From Candolleomyces eurysporus (lineage: Eukaryota; Basidiomycota; Agaricomycetes; Agaricales; Psathyrellaceae): a stretch of 64,000 nt of DNA. The DNA is taken from assembly GCA_027579435.1 (NCBI GenBank), contig JANBPK010000861.1, forward strand, positions 1 to 64,000, read 5' to 3'. The translations under genes and the position numbers were made by a program. Below the pieces are notes generated by a model, which made no database searches, was not told the origin of the DNA, and worked only from the letters and a program-made list of their open reading frames with translations. Shown here in pieces: positions 10,366-23,760 of this stretch (position 1 is the first letter of the stretch; each line of letters begins with the position of its first letter).

Positions 10366-11669
10366 TTGTTGTCTTTGCATCTTTTCCTCATCATCCTGCT
10401 CGCTTTACACATGGAAAACAACCAAGAAGACTATGATAGTGGCCACCAAAGTGCTATAATAGCACTTGCAGCCTACATTATCCAAGTAGCCAGTGTCTGT
10501 GCTGTCATATGCACAACCTGGCTATTGGAGTCAGCCATATCATACGTCAGCTCTATCCAGATGTGCGTGGGTTCAAGAGCTGGGAATGCATCTTCATATT
10601 TTCCTTGCTTTTGTATATGAACTTTGGGTTACCTGCAGCCTCACTGATTCACAATATGTTGATCTTGAAGAGCAAGCAGCCATCTTTCTCTACATGTCTG
10701 TTACTGGTTTATCCATAAGGCATGTAGGAGAGTAGTTTCAGCGATCAAATGACACTATCAGCAAGTGAGCCATCTGTTCTGTCAAAACATGCCATTCTTT
10801 GTTCAATTTCAATTAGATATTATATTTGGGTTTTAAATGCACTTACACACCCAGAATACGGCTTCTACAAAAAGTATGTGTCACTCCCCAAGAATGACAA
10901 CTCCATCCCACCCTTTATCCTTAACAATCCCAAATTCTATCCATTCCTCCATGGTGCTCTGAGTGCAATTGATGGAACTCATATCAATTGTACATCTTTT
11001 GCAAGTGAACAGGCTGGAGCATGGAACCAAAAGGGTGGAGTTTCCCAAAACTGTCTTGCAATCTCATCCTTCTCTCTTTGGTTTCTCTACATGGTCACTG
11101 GGTGGGAGGGGGCAGCTGTGGATGCAACACTTTACAAAAATGCGTGTTTTATGGATCTGTACATTCCTGATGGCAAGTACTACCTTGCTGATGTAGGGTT
11201 CACATCTTGCCGTGGCTTACTTGTGCCATATCAAGGAGTTTGGTACCATCTTGCAGAATGGGTCAAGCTTCAATGCGGTTGGTTTCTTACCACCACTTCT
11301 TTGACCCAGATACACTAACTGTTGCATGATAGACCAAGAAATCGTGAAGAAATTTTTAACCTCCAGCATGCACAGGCCTGCAATGTAGTGGAGCGGATCT
11401 TTGGGGTTGTCAAAAAGCACTGGGACATTCTTACTCAAGCACCCCACATTAATATGTCTATTCAGGCATGCATCCCTGCTGGGCTGGCTGCACTTCATAA
11501 CTTTATCATGGAGCACAGTATTGATGATATGGAGGATTTGGTAGCTGGAGTTGAAGACCCAGCCTCTGGCCATAACCCAAATTATGGCAACCTTGCAGTT
11601 TCACAACCAACTCAGCAAGAAAAACAATATGCAGACAATATGAGGGATGGAATGGCACAGGATATGTAG
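10366..11669 (+). pseudogene. PIF/Harbinger-class DDE transposase, broken
   Basis: Relic of a HARBI1/DDE_Tnp_4 transposase. Reading across frames gives the N-terminal helical part with LTDSQYVDLEEQAAIFLYMS and TGLSIRHVGE, a stop codon, then FQRSNDTISK. The catalytic part in the 10749-11318 frame has LSAIDGTHINC (first Asp), GWEGAAVDATLY (second acidic site) and YYLADVGFTSCRGLLVPYQG (third region). It continues after a stop as NREEIFNLQHAQACNVVERI and FGVVKKHWDIL at 11322-11669. The gap near 11262-11333 could be an intron or damage. At least one nonsense change and one frame change show it is dead. It also differs in base composition from the host genes. Confidence 0.85.
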
Positions 11670-11798
11670 GATAAGTATCAACTGTTACGAACTATGACTT
11701 GGACAATAGTGTACTAGTAAAAGCTTTGTAATCCTTATAGTACCTGACTCCTTTCTTTTCTCTTTTTATTTTGTTTTTACTATTATTTGATGAACTTT

Positions 11799-11925
11799 GT
11801 GTTTCATAGTAGCTGCGCAATGATATCGCACAGCTACCTAATATATTTGATTCAGAATATGAACAGACTAGTGTTTCATAGTAGCTGTGCAATGATATTG
11901 CACAGCTACTTAGTATATATGACTT
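11799..11925. repeat. Two tandem copies of a palindromic hairpin unit
   Basis: The unit gtgtttcatagtagctg... occurs at 11799 and again at 11871, a 72-bp period. Each contains an inverted repeat. In the second, gtagctgtgcaa and ttgcacagctac are perfect arms around a tgata loop. The first has one arm mismatch. They lie just downstream of the Harbinger relic. Confidence 0.85.
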
Positions 11926-11929
11926 GTAT

Positions 11930-13420
11930 AGGCTGTGTAGCCTTGTAGTATATAATTTATCCTCAATGTACCATAGTTCTTTAGCTTGTTCTCAAGAATC
12001 TACCCTTTGAGCCAAGTAACCAACTAGCTTATGCTAGTACTAACAATCTGCAAACTCTCAACTCATCGACCTCAACTATTTCACATCAAAGTAACTGTTT
12101 GTCAACAAATCACCTGTTGCCGATACCAACAACTCTTTTCTCACTCCTTGTTCCTTGATGCCTCAGCTGCTCTTGTCCTTGAAACATGACTCAACACTTT
12201 AGTCAACACTGTTGGCCAGGACATCCACTTAGTCACTCTGACAGGGGGATATCCATTGTCTTGTCAAATTCCTGATGTATATTAATTATCCAACAAGACG
12301 GCCACTTCTCCATCATTCGAGGATGCCTACTCAGCATTGTCCACTACAAAGACAAACTAGTCTTTATCCTTTTGAATCAAAGACCCATTACTGCACCATG
12401 GTGATACGATCGCATCTGTTGTAGCAAATATAAGTCCAATTTTTGCAATAAACTACAAGTTTGATGCGGTCTGAGTCTCTAAGTACAAGAATAACTACAC
12501 TAGCGATAAGGTTCATGCGGTGTGAGAAGGAAAAGAGTTAGTACTACGACTCTAGGGAAACGAGAGTTGAAGCTACTCGAGGTTGTCAACTTGGAACCGT
12601 TCCAGTTGTATTATACCTGGATTGGAGAAGCTACATTAGTTGACGCCATGCTAAAAGTCAGGCGGCTCGACTGAAGTGGCTTCAGAAAGTCATATACCTT
12701 TACAACACAACTGTCGGGACTCTCAGGTGGCACTACCAGGGAGTTCAGAAATCAGGCGGCTTCATATTAATCGAGTACAAGTGCTAGAGCAGCTTGAGGA
12801 AGCCTTCAAGACGACAAAGTCCATGGCTAGTGGCGCAGCTGGGTGGCTGTGATAAACTCCGACGTGGCACAAGTCCTGAGTCAAAGAAATGACCAGACCA
12901 ACCGTTGGCATCAGATGAAAAGGTGCAGGTGACATTGGACAAGGCAACCGTACCTATCCAAGCGGCTTGAGACTAGCAATGAGAGCAGGGGATGTGGAGC
13001 AAGGATGCCCATCCACTTTTGATCATCAGTTGGCATCTCACACGGCTTCACACTACAGGCATGGGGGAATTTGGTCAAGGAACAACTGTTCCCACAAATG
13101 GTCTCCTAAATTTTGAATCAATTATTTGATATAGTAGAAAGCTAAATGACTATATAAATTTTAAACATTTCAAACAATTTGTGCTTGGAAAAAATGCGGT
13201 TGGACTTATTTTGAATTTGGGACTCTATTTGATCCAGAACTGCCCAATGCCCTGCCAAGAAAAGGGATTCAGTCTGGGAAAATATTCAAAATATGTTCAA
13301 ACCATTTCCTCCTAGACTGAATTGTTGGCAAAATTCTGAATATGGGCAAGGATTCTGTCAGTAAAAGAACTCAATCCTGTCTTTAAAATTTGTGTGTTGA
13401 TTTGTGGGAACATTCAGCCT
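11930..13420. other. AT-rich region with no recognisable gene
   Basis: No open frame with family features, no tRNA and no obvious tandem repeat. Probably decayed transposon sequence. A possible LTR may begin in the last part. Confidence 0.5.
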
Positions 13421-13421
13421 C

Positions 13422-13495
13422 TGACCTTATAAATCCTTGCCTGTAGTGTCACCAGAAAGGAAATGGTGATCCAAAATTGGCGTCCAGAGGCACAC
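13422..13495 (+). mobile_element. Possible LTR end with promoter and primer-binding site
   Basis: A TATA-like string (ccttataaatcc) at about 13426 is followed 50 bases later by aaaattggcgtccagaggca. The TGG at 13478-13480 could pair with a tRNA CCA end, and the next bases could form an LTR-retrotransposon primer-binding site. Neither the second LTR nor a gag/pol frame is visible, so this is only a suggestion. Confidence 0.25.
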
Positions 13496-14270
13496 CTGAC
13501 TTGTGCGGCTACAATCTTGGTGCAGCCTCTACCAATACCCGGTTCTATTTTCTCTCTATTTTATGCTTGGACTCTTACTATTGGCTAGTTGTGTATCTAT
13601 CACATGTGTCTCTGTCTACTTTTATATGGCTCAAAGTAGTATATATACATGCTAACTACTGCTCGAGCGGCATCATTGTATCATTGTTGTTTTATCTTTT
13701 ACTTGCGTTTATCGACAAATCTATCAAGTTTCCTGCTCATACTTCACACGGCGTGAACTATCAGTTATCTTGGAACTCAGGAATTTAAGCAGTCATAGGA
13801 TTGACTACTTGGGATTAGGAATCTTACTAGTTGTACACAAGGGTACTTCTAGTCTTGTGGAAGTTAACTACGAGAGAACTAGAGAAACCCAGTATTCTTA
13901 ATTCACTCAATAACCCCCACCTACTCGCACTTTGACTTCGTGCAGCCTGACTCTCACACCGCTTGACTTTACGCAGCCTGGGTATAGGTTGTGGTTGGTT
14001 GGTTTTGTGTGTGTGTTCTGAGCTTGGCAGCACCGATCTCATCAATGGTTCCAACCCATGTCATAACATTAACAACTACTACATGAATGTGAACAAGAGG
14101 TGGTTGATCAGTATCTGGGTATAAATGACTATATGGATCAGGGTAGAGGGGAAAGGGGAGTAGATTATAATGAAGATGATGTGATAGAAGACAAGTAGGT
14201 ATCCAACCAGGTATCTGATTAGGGTATAGTGATGAAATAAAGGATAGAAAGTTCAAGGAGTGTATGATGG
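13496..14270. other. No gene supported
   Basis: One 103-codon hydrophobic open frame (13477-13788) has no family features. The rest is AT-rich and looks like transposon-derived sequence. Confidence 0.4.
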
Positions 14271-14924
14271 TTAAAAGATATCATCTAGATTCAGCAATAA
14301 TCTGATCCAGGCCTCTCGAACCTCAGGCTCTGTCAATACAAGGTATGTATCAACACAAGCATGGCAGTTCTCCTGCAAAAGGTTGATCAGAGCCACACAT
14401 TGCCCAATATCCAACCAGGTTTCTTGTTGAACAGCAGCAATTGCCTGTTGACGACGCCTTGGAGTGTTGTCAACAGGGGTTGACTTGGAGCTGGTCAAGC
14501 AATCTGCTCAATGCTCATACTTGCTTGTGCAACACTCTGGGTCAGCATCATCAGCATCTTGCTCTGCTCACTGAGATGAACCTGCTTTCCAGAAGGTTAA
14601 GATGGCATATTGAAATCAAATTCATCTGCTGATCTCTTCCTACCAACACTGGTAACAGGTTGGGATGAGGGTGGAGGCTGGAAGTGTGGGAGTGATTGGG
14701 ATGAGAGTGGGGGTGATTGGGATGCAGGGGGTGGGAAAGCATTCTGGGTTAAAGGAATCTCCAAATGAAAATGAGCATCTTATATTTAAACAAAAAACAA
14801 AGGAGAGACATACTTCATCAGGGAGCTCTACATTGTCATTCTCAATATTCCAGGAAGGGCTATGATGGCCATTTTGAGGCAAAGACTGCTCTTGAGAAGC
14901 TACCTGAGGCCCCAATACTCCCAN
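14271..14924 (-). pseudogene. Transposon-associated ORF relic, possibly the Myb/SANT-like partner of Harbinger
   Basis: The minus strand carries a Pro/His/Ser-rich stretch, then VGRKRSADEFDFNMPS, then after a frame change TPRRRQQAIAAVQQETWLDI and a conserved-looking C-terminal helix, EPEVREAWIRLLL. This plan (basic linker, then RRR-AI--V, then VR-AWI) resembles the C-terminal half of fungal Myb/SANT-like proteins encoded beside Harbinger transposases. That assignment is from memory of the family and is uncertain. Stops and frame changes show decay. Upstream it runs into the truncated F-box copy at 14925, where N 14924 also lies, so this boundary may be an insertion breakpoint. Confidence 0.35.
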
Positions 14925-15260
14925 CCGAGGGCTGGATATGCCGATGGAGCGCCAACGCTTGCAGACGTGGGTCAATATCCAGATGGCGGATGGATCCATT
15001 GGGTAGTAGTACTTGGGCCTCTCGATTGCATGGTGAAAGATAGTCTCGAGAAGTTCGTCCGGAAGACTATGAATGATGTGAGCTGGTTTCCTGCGCTTGA
15101 TCAGCATTTCTAGCAGCACTCTTCAGTAAAAGGTCGAAATTGAAACCATCGGATCTTACCGTCCCTTGAAGTCGAGGCTCGCAATGAAAGAGAAGCGATG
15201 GTAGGCAACTTGTTTTAGCGAGGTTGCAGTCATGAGAAAGAGTTACCTTTCCAGGCGAGC
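14925..15260 (-). pseudogene. 5' fragment of an F-box/LRR gene (third copy)
   Basis: From ATG 15107 the frame reads MLIKRRKPAHIIHSLPDELLE, TIFHHAIERPKYYYPMDPSA and IWILTHVCKRWRSIGISSPR, the F-box region of the genes at 16.5 and 21.3 kb. Homology then stops abruptly at about 14925 and transposon-like sequence follows. Upstream, the conserved non-coding exon (around gcgagcctcgacttc) and its intron are also present, so the duplication included the promoter and 5' leader. Confidence 0.85.
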
Positions 15261-15582
15261 ACGTAAGTCACTTGACCACTGTAAATCCTTTTCTTTTTTT
15301 TCGTCTGTCACCGAAGTAGTCTCGTGAACCAGACTCTCGATGAGAGAAGACAATCGTTCGCTCTGTAAGACCCAAAGGGGACTTGACCACTGCAAATTGA
15401 ACAGCGGCCTTTCCTTTCGAAAGTGAATACTGAACTGAGGAAGAAGGGGCAAGTCTCTCCGATCTCTGAAAGAGCATTTGACCGATTCAAAGGTCATTTG
15501 ACCTCTATACCTCATTTCGAGGATTTCGATAGGAACATGAAGCCACTTTCTACATACCACACCCAAAGAGGCCGTATCGCAG
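15261..15582. repeat. Duplicated F-box promoter segment
   Basis: The string cttgaccactg(t/c)aaat occurs twice, near 15271 and 15373. It matches, in inverse orientation, the F-box promoter at 21145-21175. The second copy continues into sequence like that next to the lysyl-tRNA synthetase start (ttcgaaagtgaat). No gene is present. Confidence 0.6.
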
Positions 15583-16440
15583 TTGCTTCCATTTTACGCT
15601 GCGACAACTCCTAAGGCTATGCGAAATCTGCGCTCTGTAAGTACCCGGGGTGACTTGCTTATGGAGCAGAACCCAAGCCTCCACGAGCCGTTTGGCGTGC
15701 AGAAGTGTTGGGTGCAGCAGACGGTGCGGGGTCATCCATTGACTGTTAAGGCGTCGCTCAGCACGTTTTGCTTGGCTTCCACGATTTTGATTGCGGCTGG
15801 ACTTTCTGAGCGGTCGGAGTGGTCTCCGCGTTTCGGATTCGGATCTTTTGGTGACGCTTACAGTGCCCGTAATCTATGGAGGTGTGTCTACTCCTTCTCG
15901 TTGCTTTGCAGCTGCAAATGAAAGACTAACGATGCGTTTTGCAGACGGGTTTGGCATCAGGATTATAGGAGAGTAAGTAACACGATCACGTTCACCCCTA
16001 TGCCCAGAACTGTAATCGCCGACTTAGTTCACAGTTTTTCTTGGCCCGCGATACGTTCGCCGAGAACAAACTGAATCCGATTTACAAGCTCGTGCGAGGC
16101 TTCTTCGGACTATACGTCTCATTTCTCGTCTCCTCAATCGTACATTGTCTCGGCGACTACGCAATCATTCACTCCTGGATGCAATGAAATTCTTCATGCT
16201 ACAGCTAGTCGCCATCGCCTTCGACCAATCCATTTCGCACTTTGTCCGGTTGGCAGGGATTAGGGCTCTAAAGTGGATTAGGGGAACGGTAGGGTCCGTC
16301 GGGGTGTTATGGTGGCTCGCAGTCACGTTGGCGATGTGGCTGCAACCTGTGGTCGGCGTAAGGTTCGATATGCCAGATGGATGGAGAATTCGATGGTGAC
16401 CTCGATTGCGGATTGGATAAGGGTGTTTATACCTGGCTTC
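15583..16440 (+). pseudogene. Wax-synthase-like O-acyltransferase (MBOAT_2) relic
   Basis: A decayed copy of the acyltransferase family seen intact at 52.7-54 kb. Recognisable parts are SERSEWSPRFGFGSFGDAYS, then across two introns RNLWRRVWHQDYRR (the WHQ signature of this family), FFLARDTFAENK, FFGLYVSFLVSSIVHCLGDY and, in another frame, AMKFFMLQLVAIAFDQSISH and AMWLQPVVGVRFDMPDGW. The N-terminal third is missing. A frame change near 16180 disrupts the C-terminal part. It ends about 100 bases before the convergent F-box gene. This is the outer part of the left arm of the inverted repeat. Confidence 0.75.
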
Positions 16441-16532
16441 TCGTTTCACTAAAGACGCTCTGTAAAATTTCTCCTCAGGACTAATTATGACAAATTTTAT
16501 CTTACCAACGAGTCTGGATTTTACGGGAGAGG

Positions 16533-18465
16533 CTAACTTCGAGCGGGAAAACCAACGACGATATTCCAAATGTGTTCCTCCGAACTTCGTCTCTCTACCA
16601 TGGGAAGCCCCGACAACAATCAATGGATCGGTCAAAAGCACGCCTGGTAACAAAGGGAAGAGAGCTCACCATCATCAGCATGCACATATATAATCGAATC
16701 GCCACCGGATATCGCCCAACGTCGATTCATCTTAGCATCCGCTAAGAGGTGGGGCCTCCATGAGTCGAGAATTCTCCGAGCGCGATTAGCGAAATTAAGA
16801 AGCCTGCTTCCTGGAGTCTGGAATGACGCCGTCTCAAGGGCTTGTGGAATATCCACACGCTGAAAAGAAAGCAGTCAACGATGAGAACTCAATGAAGGGA
16901 AGACGCGGTGGACTTACATAGAGCCATGTCAAGCTGGAACTTGTGGTTGGATATCTCTCCATCTCATTCAATGTTCTGTGGATTGCAGAAGAGACCCGAA
17001 GCCAAAGCCGAATCTTTTTGGGCAAAGAGAACCACCGAAAGTTTTTATTCGCGCGCAAAGCCCCTTCCCATCGACGAACGGTGCGATAGTTGGCCAGTCT
17101 TGGGTTTTCGTCAACGACGCTGGCCTCATCCAGCATGTAATTGTAAAGCGACTCTGAATATATTGGGTCAGAACCCTGGGACGATGGAAACCCTTCCAAC
17201 TGCGCGAGGACAGCCATTTGTGGATGTCCCCATTGATAATATCGCGGCAACACGATTTTTACGTGCAACCTCTGGAGTATGTCGCCGTTCTGATGCATCG
17301 CGTCTCGAGATCTCGCGAAGTCATCCATGGCAGAGTAAATGGGATCAAGGAACCTTCTTTCAAAGGGACCCCGGAAATGGAGGGAGAATTCTTCAAGGTG
17401 GGGGACGAGCAGCTGGGGTTCCGATTCGGGATGGGCTAATTGTTCGAGGCTTGCGCAGGATATGTGGCTGATACGTAGTCTGCGAAGGTCTCCGCATAGC
17501 TCCAAAATGAGTGATAGCTCTATTTCTGAAGAGAGCGGGCCATCCAATATCAGAGAGCGCAATGAGCACTCCGAGATGAGAAGGAGAGTGTGCAGGTCGG
17601 TTAAGGCGATCTGAAAATACACTTCGACGCAAGTGATCGCCAGGTTTGTCAAAGATGGGAGGCGGAGGTTGCGAAGGAGGGAAGGCTGCGCTATGGCAAG
17701 CTTGAGATTGAGCTCTGTCAACGAATGGTGTGTCATGGTAGAATGTGAAAGCATGGGCCTTCGTTCTGTGCAAGAAAGAGAGGCCAGGGATCTTGAGGCT
17801 AAAAGAGCCTCCATGAATCCAGTGTAGTGCGACCCGTCTTCTTGATATTCCACTAATTGGGCCCAAGGCAGCGCAATTTGGATGGGTGTATCAGAGAAAC
17901 CCCATCCATATATCTTGACGGTTTGCAGAGAAGGGGCGTCCGCGAAGCATTCCAGCTTATACGATTGAAGATCACCTTGTAGCTTGAGGGTCAAGTCACG
18001 AAGTAGAGGGACCCCACCGTGAAATTGAAGACATTGTTCGGGAATTGTGGAGGTCAAAGTGAGATGGACGCTTTGCCATTGCGATGAATATCCAGTCAGC
18101 AGCAACAAGGTCTTGTTGCTATCGCTCAGATTGGCCCATTCAAGCGCCTCATGGTCGTAAAATTCAAACGAGATGGGACAGGTGCCGGAGCGCTGAAGGT
18201 GGAGTTGAACTTGATGAAATATGTTGGCCCTTTGGGTCTTCGATAAGCTGGCGCTGAACGAAATCAACCCGAGGTCCGACCACAGCCGGGGGCTGGATAT
18301 GCCGATGGAGCGCCAACGCTTGCAAACGCGGGTCAATATCCAGATGGCGGATGGACGCATAAGGTGGGCGTACTCGGGCCTCTTAATTGCGTGGTGAAAG
18401 ATAGTCTCGAGAAGTTCGTCCGGAAGACTTTGAATGTGAGCTATTTTCCTGGGCCTGATTCGCAT
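16533..18465 (-). CDS. F-box/LRR protein, left arm of the inverted repeat
   Basis: F-box proteins recruit substrates to SCF ubiquitin ligases through Skp1; here only the F-box is recognised. From ATG 18465 the protein reads MRIRPRKIAHIQSLPDELLE, TIFHHAIKRPEYAHLMRPSA and IWILTRVCKRWRSIGISSPR, a standard Agaricomycete F-box. About 480 residues of leucine-rich sequence follow, such as PLLRDLTLKLQGDLQSY and SSEIELSLILELCGDLRRLR. A large exon is joined by two introns to a conserved C-terminus with LDSWRPHLLADAKMNRRWAI, YVHADD and ERRSSEEHIWNIVVG. Stop at 16535-16533. An untranslated 5' exon lies near 18530-18605. No break is seen. It is the closest relative of the gene at 21.3 kb. Confidence 0.88.
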
Positions 18466-18699
18466 TTCTAGCAGCACTGTTCGGAAAAAAGTCAAAAATT
18501 AAAATGAAAGTATCGAATCTTACCGTCCTTGGAAGTCGAGGCTCGCAGTACAAGAGAAGCGATCGCAGCACCTTGTTTAGCAAGATTGCAGTTATGGAAA
18601 GAGTACCTTCCAGGCGAGCGCGTGAGTCACTGGAACGCTGTACAGCGATCAGCGGCCGGCATGGCAGGCATAGCGTTCAGCCGATCTAAGTCCCTCACG

Positions 18700-18771
18700 T
18701 CTCTGTTAGTATATCGGTTAGTACACGCGCCTGTCACGCGCGAAAGCTGGGTTCGACTCCCAGACAGAGAG
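18700..18771 (+). tRNA. tRNA-Asp (anticodon GUC)
   Basis: A complete cloverleaf without intron. The acceptor stem TCTCTGT pairs with ACAGAGA. The D arm GTAT/GTAC surrounds ATCGGTTA. The anticodon stem CGCGC/GCGCG encloses the loop CTGTCAC, with anticodon GTC. The T arm is CTGGG-TTCGACT-CCCAG, and the discriminator is G. A T6 run follows at 18777-18782, a polymerase III terminator. It sits in the single-copy block between the inverted F-box copies. Confidence 0.97.
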
Positions 18772-18952
18772 TGATCTTTTTTGTATTTCCCAGAAAGCGA
18801 TTTAGCGATCCAAAGACTCCATTCATTTTCGACACATTCAACTTCATTCGAGAGCAGTGGGAGAAGATTCGATTCTTTTGACCAAATACAAAGTAGGAAT
18901 AATCTATGGAACGAAACGAGTATTTTGTTTTACTTCCTGCTGCCTTCATCGC

Positions 18953-21123
<2,171 letters not shown>

Positions 21124-21333
21124 TCACTTTTTTCGAAGGGAAAGCCCGCTGATCGATTTACAGTGGTCAAGTGACTCACGCGCCCGCCCGGAAGGGTAAC
21201 GCTTTCCCATAACTGCAACCTCGCTAGACAAGGCTGCATCGCTTCTCTTCCACCGCGAGCCTCGACTTCCAAGGACAGGTAAGGCTCGGTAGTTTCATTA
21301 GAATTTCGACATTTGCTGAACAGTGCTGCTAGA
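21124..21333. promoter_or_regulatory. Divergent promoter, lysyl-tRNA synthetase and F-box gene
   Basis: The 210 bases between the two ATGs contain the non-coding first exon of the F-box gene (ending before ggtaag at about 21279) and its intron. They also hold the motif tttacagtggtcaagtgact, which recurs inverted at the other F-box copies. Inverted-repeat homology begins within about 25 bases of the synthetase ATG. Confidence 0.6.
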
Positions 21334-23295
21334 ATGCGAATCAGGCGCAGGAAACCAGCTCACATTCACAGTCTTCCGAACGAACTTCTCGAGACTATAT
21401 TTCACCACGCAATTGAGAGGCCCAAGTGCTACTTACCTACCGATCCATCCCCCTACCTACCGGATCCATNCCCCCATCTGGATATTGACCCGCGTCTGCA
21501 AGCGTTGGCGCTCCATCACCATATCCAGGCCCCGGCTGTGGTCCAACCTCGGGGTGCTTTCGTGCAGCTTCCGCTTAGAGGAAACCCAAAAGACTAATCA
21601 GTTTCATCGAATTCAACTCCACCTCGAGCGCTCCAGCACCTATCCCATCTCCTTTGAATTTTACCAAGATGAGTGGTCAGAATCGTTCGATAGGCACACG
21701 CCCTTGTTGCTCCTGACCAAATATTCATCACAATGGCAAAGCGTCCATCTCACTTTGACCGAAAATCTTGCACAGTGTCTTCAAGCTGTTCACGGCAAGG
21801 TCCCTCTACTTCGTGACTTGACCCTCAAGCTACAAGGCTGGCTTCCATGGTATGGGGTGGGATGCTTCGACGATGCCCCTTCTCTGCGGACCGTCAAGGT
21901 ATATGGACGGTTAAACTATGATATACCCGTCCATATCGCGTTGCCTTGGGCACAATTGGTGGAATATGAAGAAGACGGATCGCACGACACTGGATTTGCA
22001 AAGGCTCTTTCAGCCTCAGGATCCCTGACTTCTCTTTCTTGCACGGAACGAGAGCCCATGTTTTGGCGTTCTACCATGACACACCATTCATTGACAGAGC
22101 TCAATCTCAACCTTGCCATAGCACGGTCATCTCTCCTTCGCACCTTCCGCTTCCCATCTTTGACGAACTTGACGATCACTTGTGTCGAAGAGTTTTCTCG
22201 AATCTTGTACACTCTCCTTCTCCAATCCGAGTGTTCATTGCGCTGTCTGGCTTTAGACGGCCCGGCCACTTCAGAAATAGAGCTATCACTCATTTTGAAG
22301 CTATGCAAAGACCTGCGCAGACTACGTCTTAGTCACGTATCTTGCGCAGGCCTCCAACAAATAATCCTTCCCAAATCCGGATCTCAGCTACGTGTCCCCC
22401 ACCTTCAAGAATTCACCCTCCATCCCTGGGCTCCCTTTAGCGAAGGGTCCCTTGATCCCGATTACTCTGCCATGGACCACTTCGCGAGAGCTCGAGATGC
22501 GATGCATCAGAGCGCCGTGATACTTCAGAGGTTGGACCTAAAAATCGTATTGCGGCCACATTTTCATTGGGTCCCACCACAAACGGATGTCCTTGCGCAG
22601 TTGGAAGGGTTTTCATTGATCAAGTCTGGCGACGCGACTTCCGAACCAGCAGATCCGGGCTCGCCTCAGAATCACACATTGAATCAGGCCAGCATCGTTG
22701 CCGAAAACTCAAGAATGGCCGATTATCGCACCGTTTGTCGATGGAAACAGGCTTTGCTCGCAAATGAACACTTGCGGGTGCTCCATCCGCTTAAAAGGAT
22801 TCCGCATTGGCTTCAAGTCTCTTCTTCAATTCACAAAACATTGAATGAGATGGAGATATATCCGATCACAAGTTTCACCTTGCCGTGGCTCTATGTAAGT
22901 CCACAGTATCCTCCCTTCATCGAGTCCTCACTGTTGACCACTTTCTTTGCAGCGTATGAATATTCCACGAGCCCTCGATAGGGCGTCATTCCACACTCCA
23001 GGAAGCACGCTTCTTAATTTCGCTCATCGCGCTCGGAAAATACTCGACTCATGGAGGCCCCACCTCTTAGCTGATGCTAAGACGAATCGACGTTGGGCGA
23101 TGTCCGGTGGTGATTCAATTGTATATGTGCATGCCGATGATGGTGAGCTTTCTTACCTTTTTACCTGGGAGTATTTGTGATTGATTCATCGATTGTCGTC
23201 GGGGGGTTGCTGTGGTAGAGAGACGAAGTTCGGATGAACAGGCCTGGAATATCATCGTCGGTTTTCCCGCTCAAAGTTCAACGCTCCCCTTGTAA
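21334..23295 (+). CDS. F-box/LRR protein, right arm of the inverted repeat
   Basis: Paralogue of the gene at 16533-18465, in opposite orientation. From ATG 21334 it reads MRIRRRKPAHIHSLPNELLE and TIFHHAIERPKCYLPTDPS. N 21470 then breaks the frame; deleting it gives DPSPIWILTRVCKRWRSI. A small duplication (ctacctaccg) makes this copy slightly longer here. The LRR-like body runs unbroken through IALPWAQLVEYEEDGSHD and SEIELSLILKLCKDLRRLRL. It is followed by the same two 3' introns and C-terminal exons (ILDSWRPHLLADAKTNRRWA, YVHADD, ERRSSDEQAWNIIVGFPAQS), with a stop at 23293-23295. It looks functional once the N is discounted. The substrate is unknown. Confidence 0.86.
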
Positions 23296-23365
23296 AAACC
23301 AGATTCTCGCTGAGTAGACAAAATGCGTCAAAATTGGTCCTCACAGAAATAGCTACAGAACGTCT

Positions 23366-23760
23366 TTAGTGAAACGAGAAGCCAGGTATAAACATTCTCA
23401 CCCAATCCGCAATCGAAATGACCATTAAACTCTGCCATTCATTTGGCATATCAAACCCTACCCTGACTACAGGTGCCAGCCACATTGGCAACGTTACTGT
23501 GAACCACCACACAACCCAGACGTACCCTACCGTTCTCATGATCCAGTTTGGAACACTCATCCCTGCCAATCGGACAGGATGCGAAATGAATCCCTCGAAA
23601 GCGATGGCGAGTGGCTGTAGCACAAAGAATTTCATTGCACCATGCTCCAGGAGTCAATGATTGCGTAGTCGCCCAGACAATTTACAATTGAGGATATGAG
23701 GAATGCGACGTTTAGTTTGAGGAAGCCTCGCAGGAGCTTGTTAGTTGGATCCAGCTGTTC
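23366..23760 (-). pseudogene. Wax-synthase-like O-acyltransferase (MBOAT_2) relic, right arm
   Basis: The C-terminal third of the same family as at 15.6 and 52.7 kb, on the minus strand. It reads DPTNKLLRGFLKLNVAFLIS and SIVNCLGDYAIIDSW, then after a frame change AMKFFVLQPLAIAFEGFISH (frame from 23635) and TLPMWLAPVVRVGFDMPNEW, ending DWVRMFIPGFSFH. The N-terminal two thirds, including WHQ, are absent. It is convergent with the F-box gene, mirroring the left arm. Confidence 0.78.

Noticed and set aside
13477..13788. 103-codon open frame in the transposon island
   Set aside because: No start context, domain or repeat support; AT-rich chance frame.
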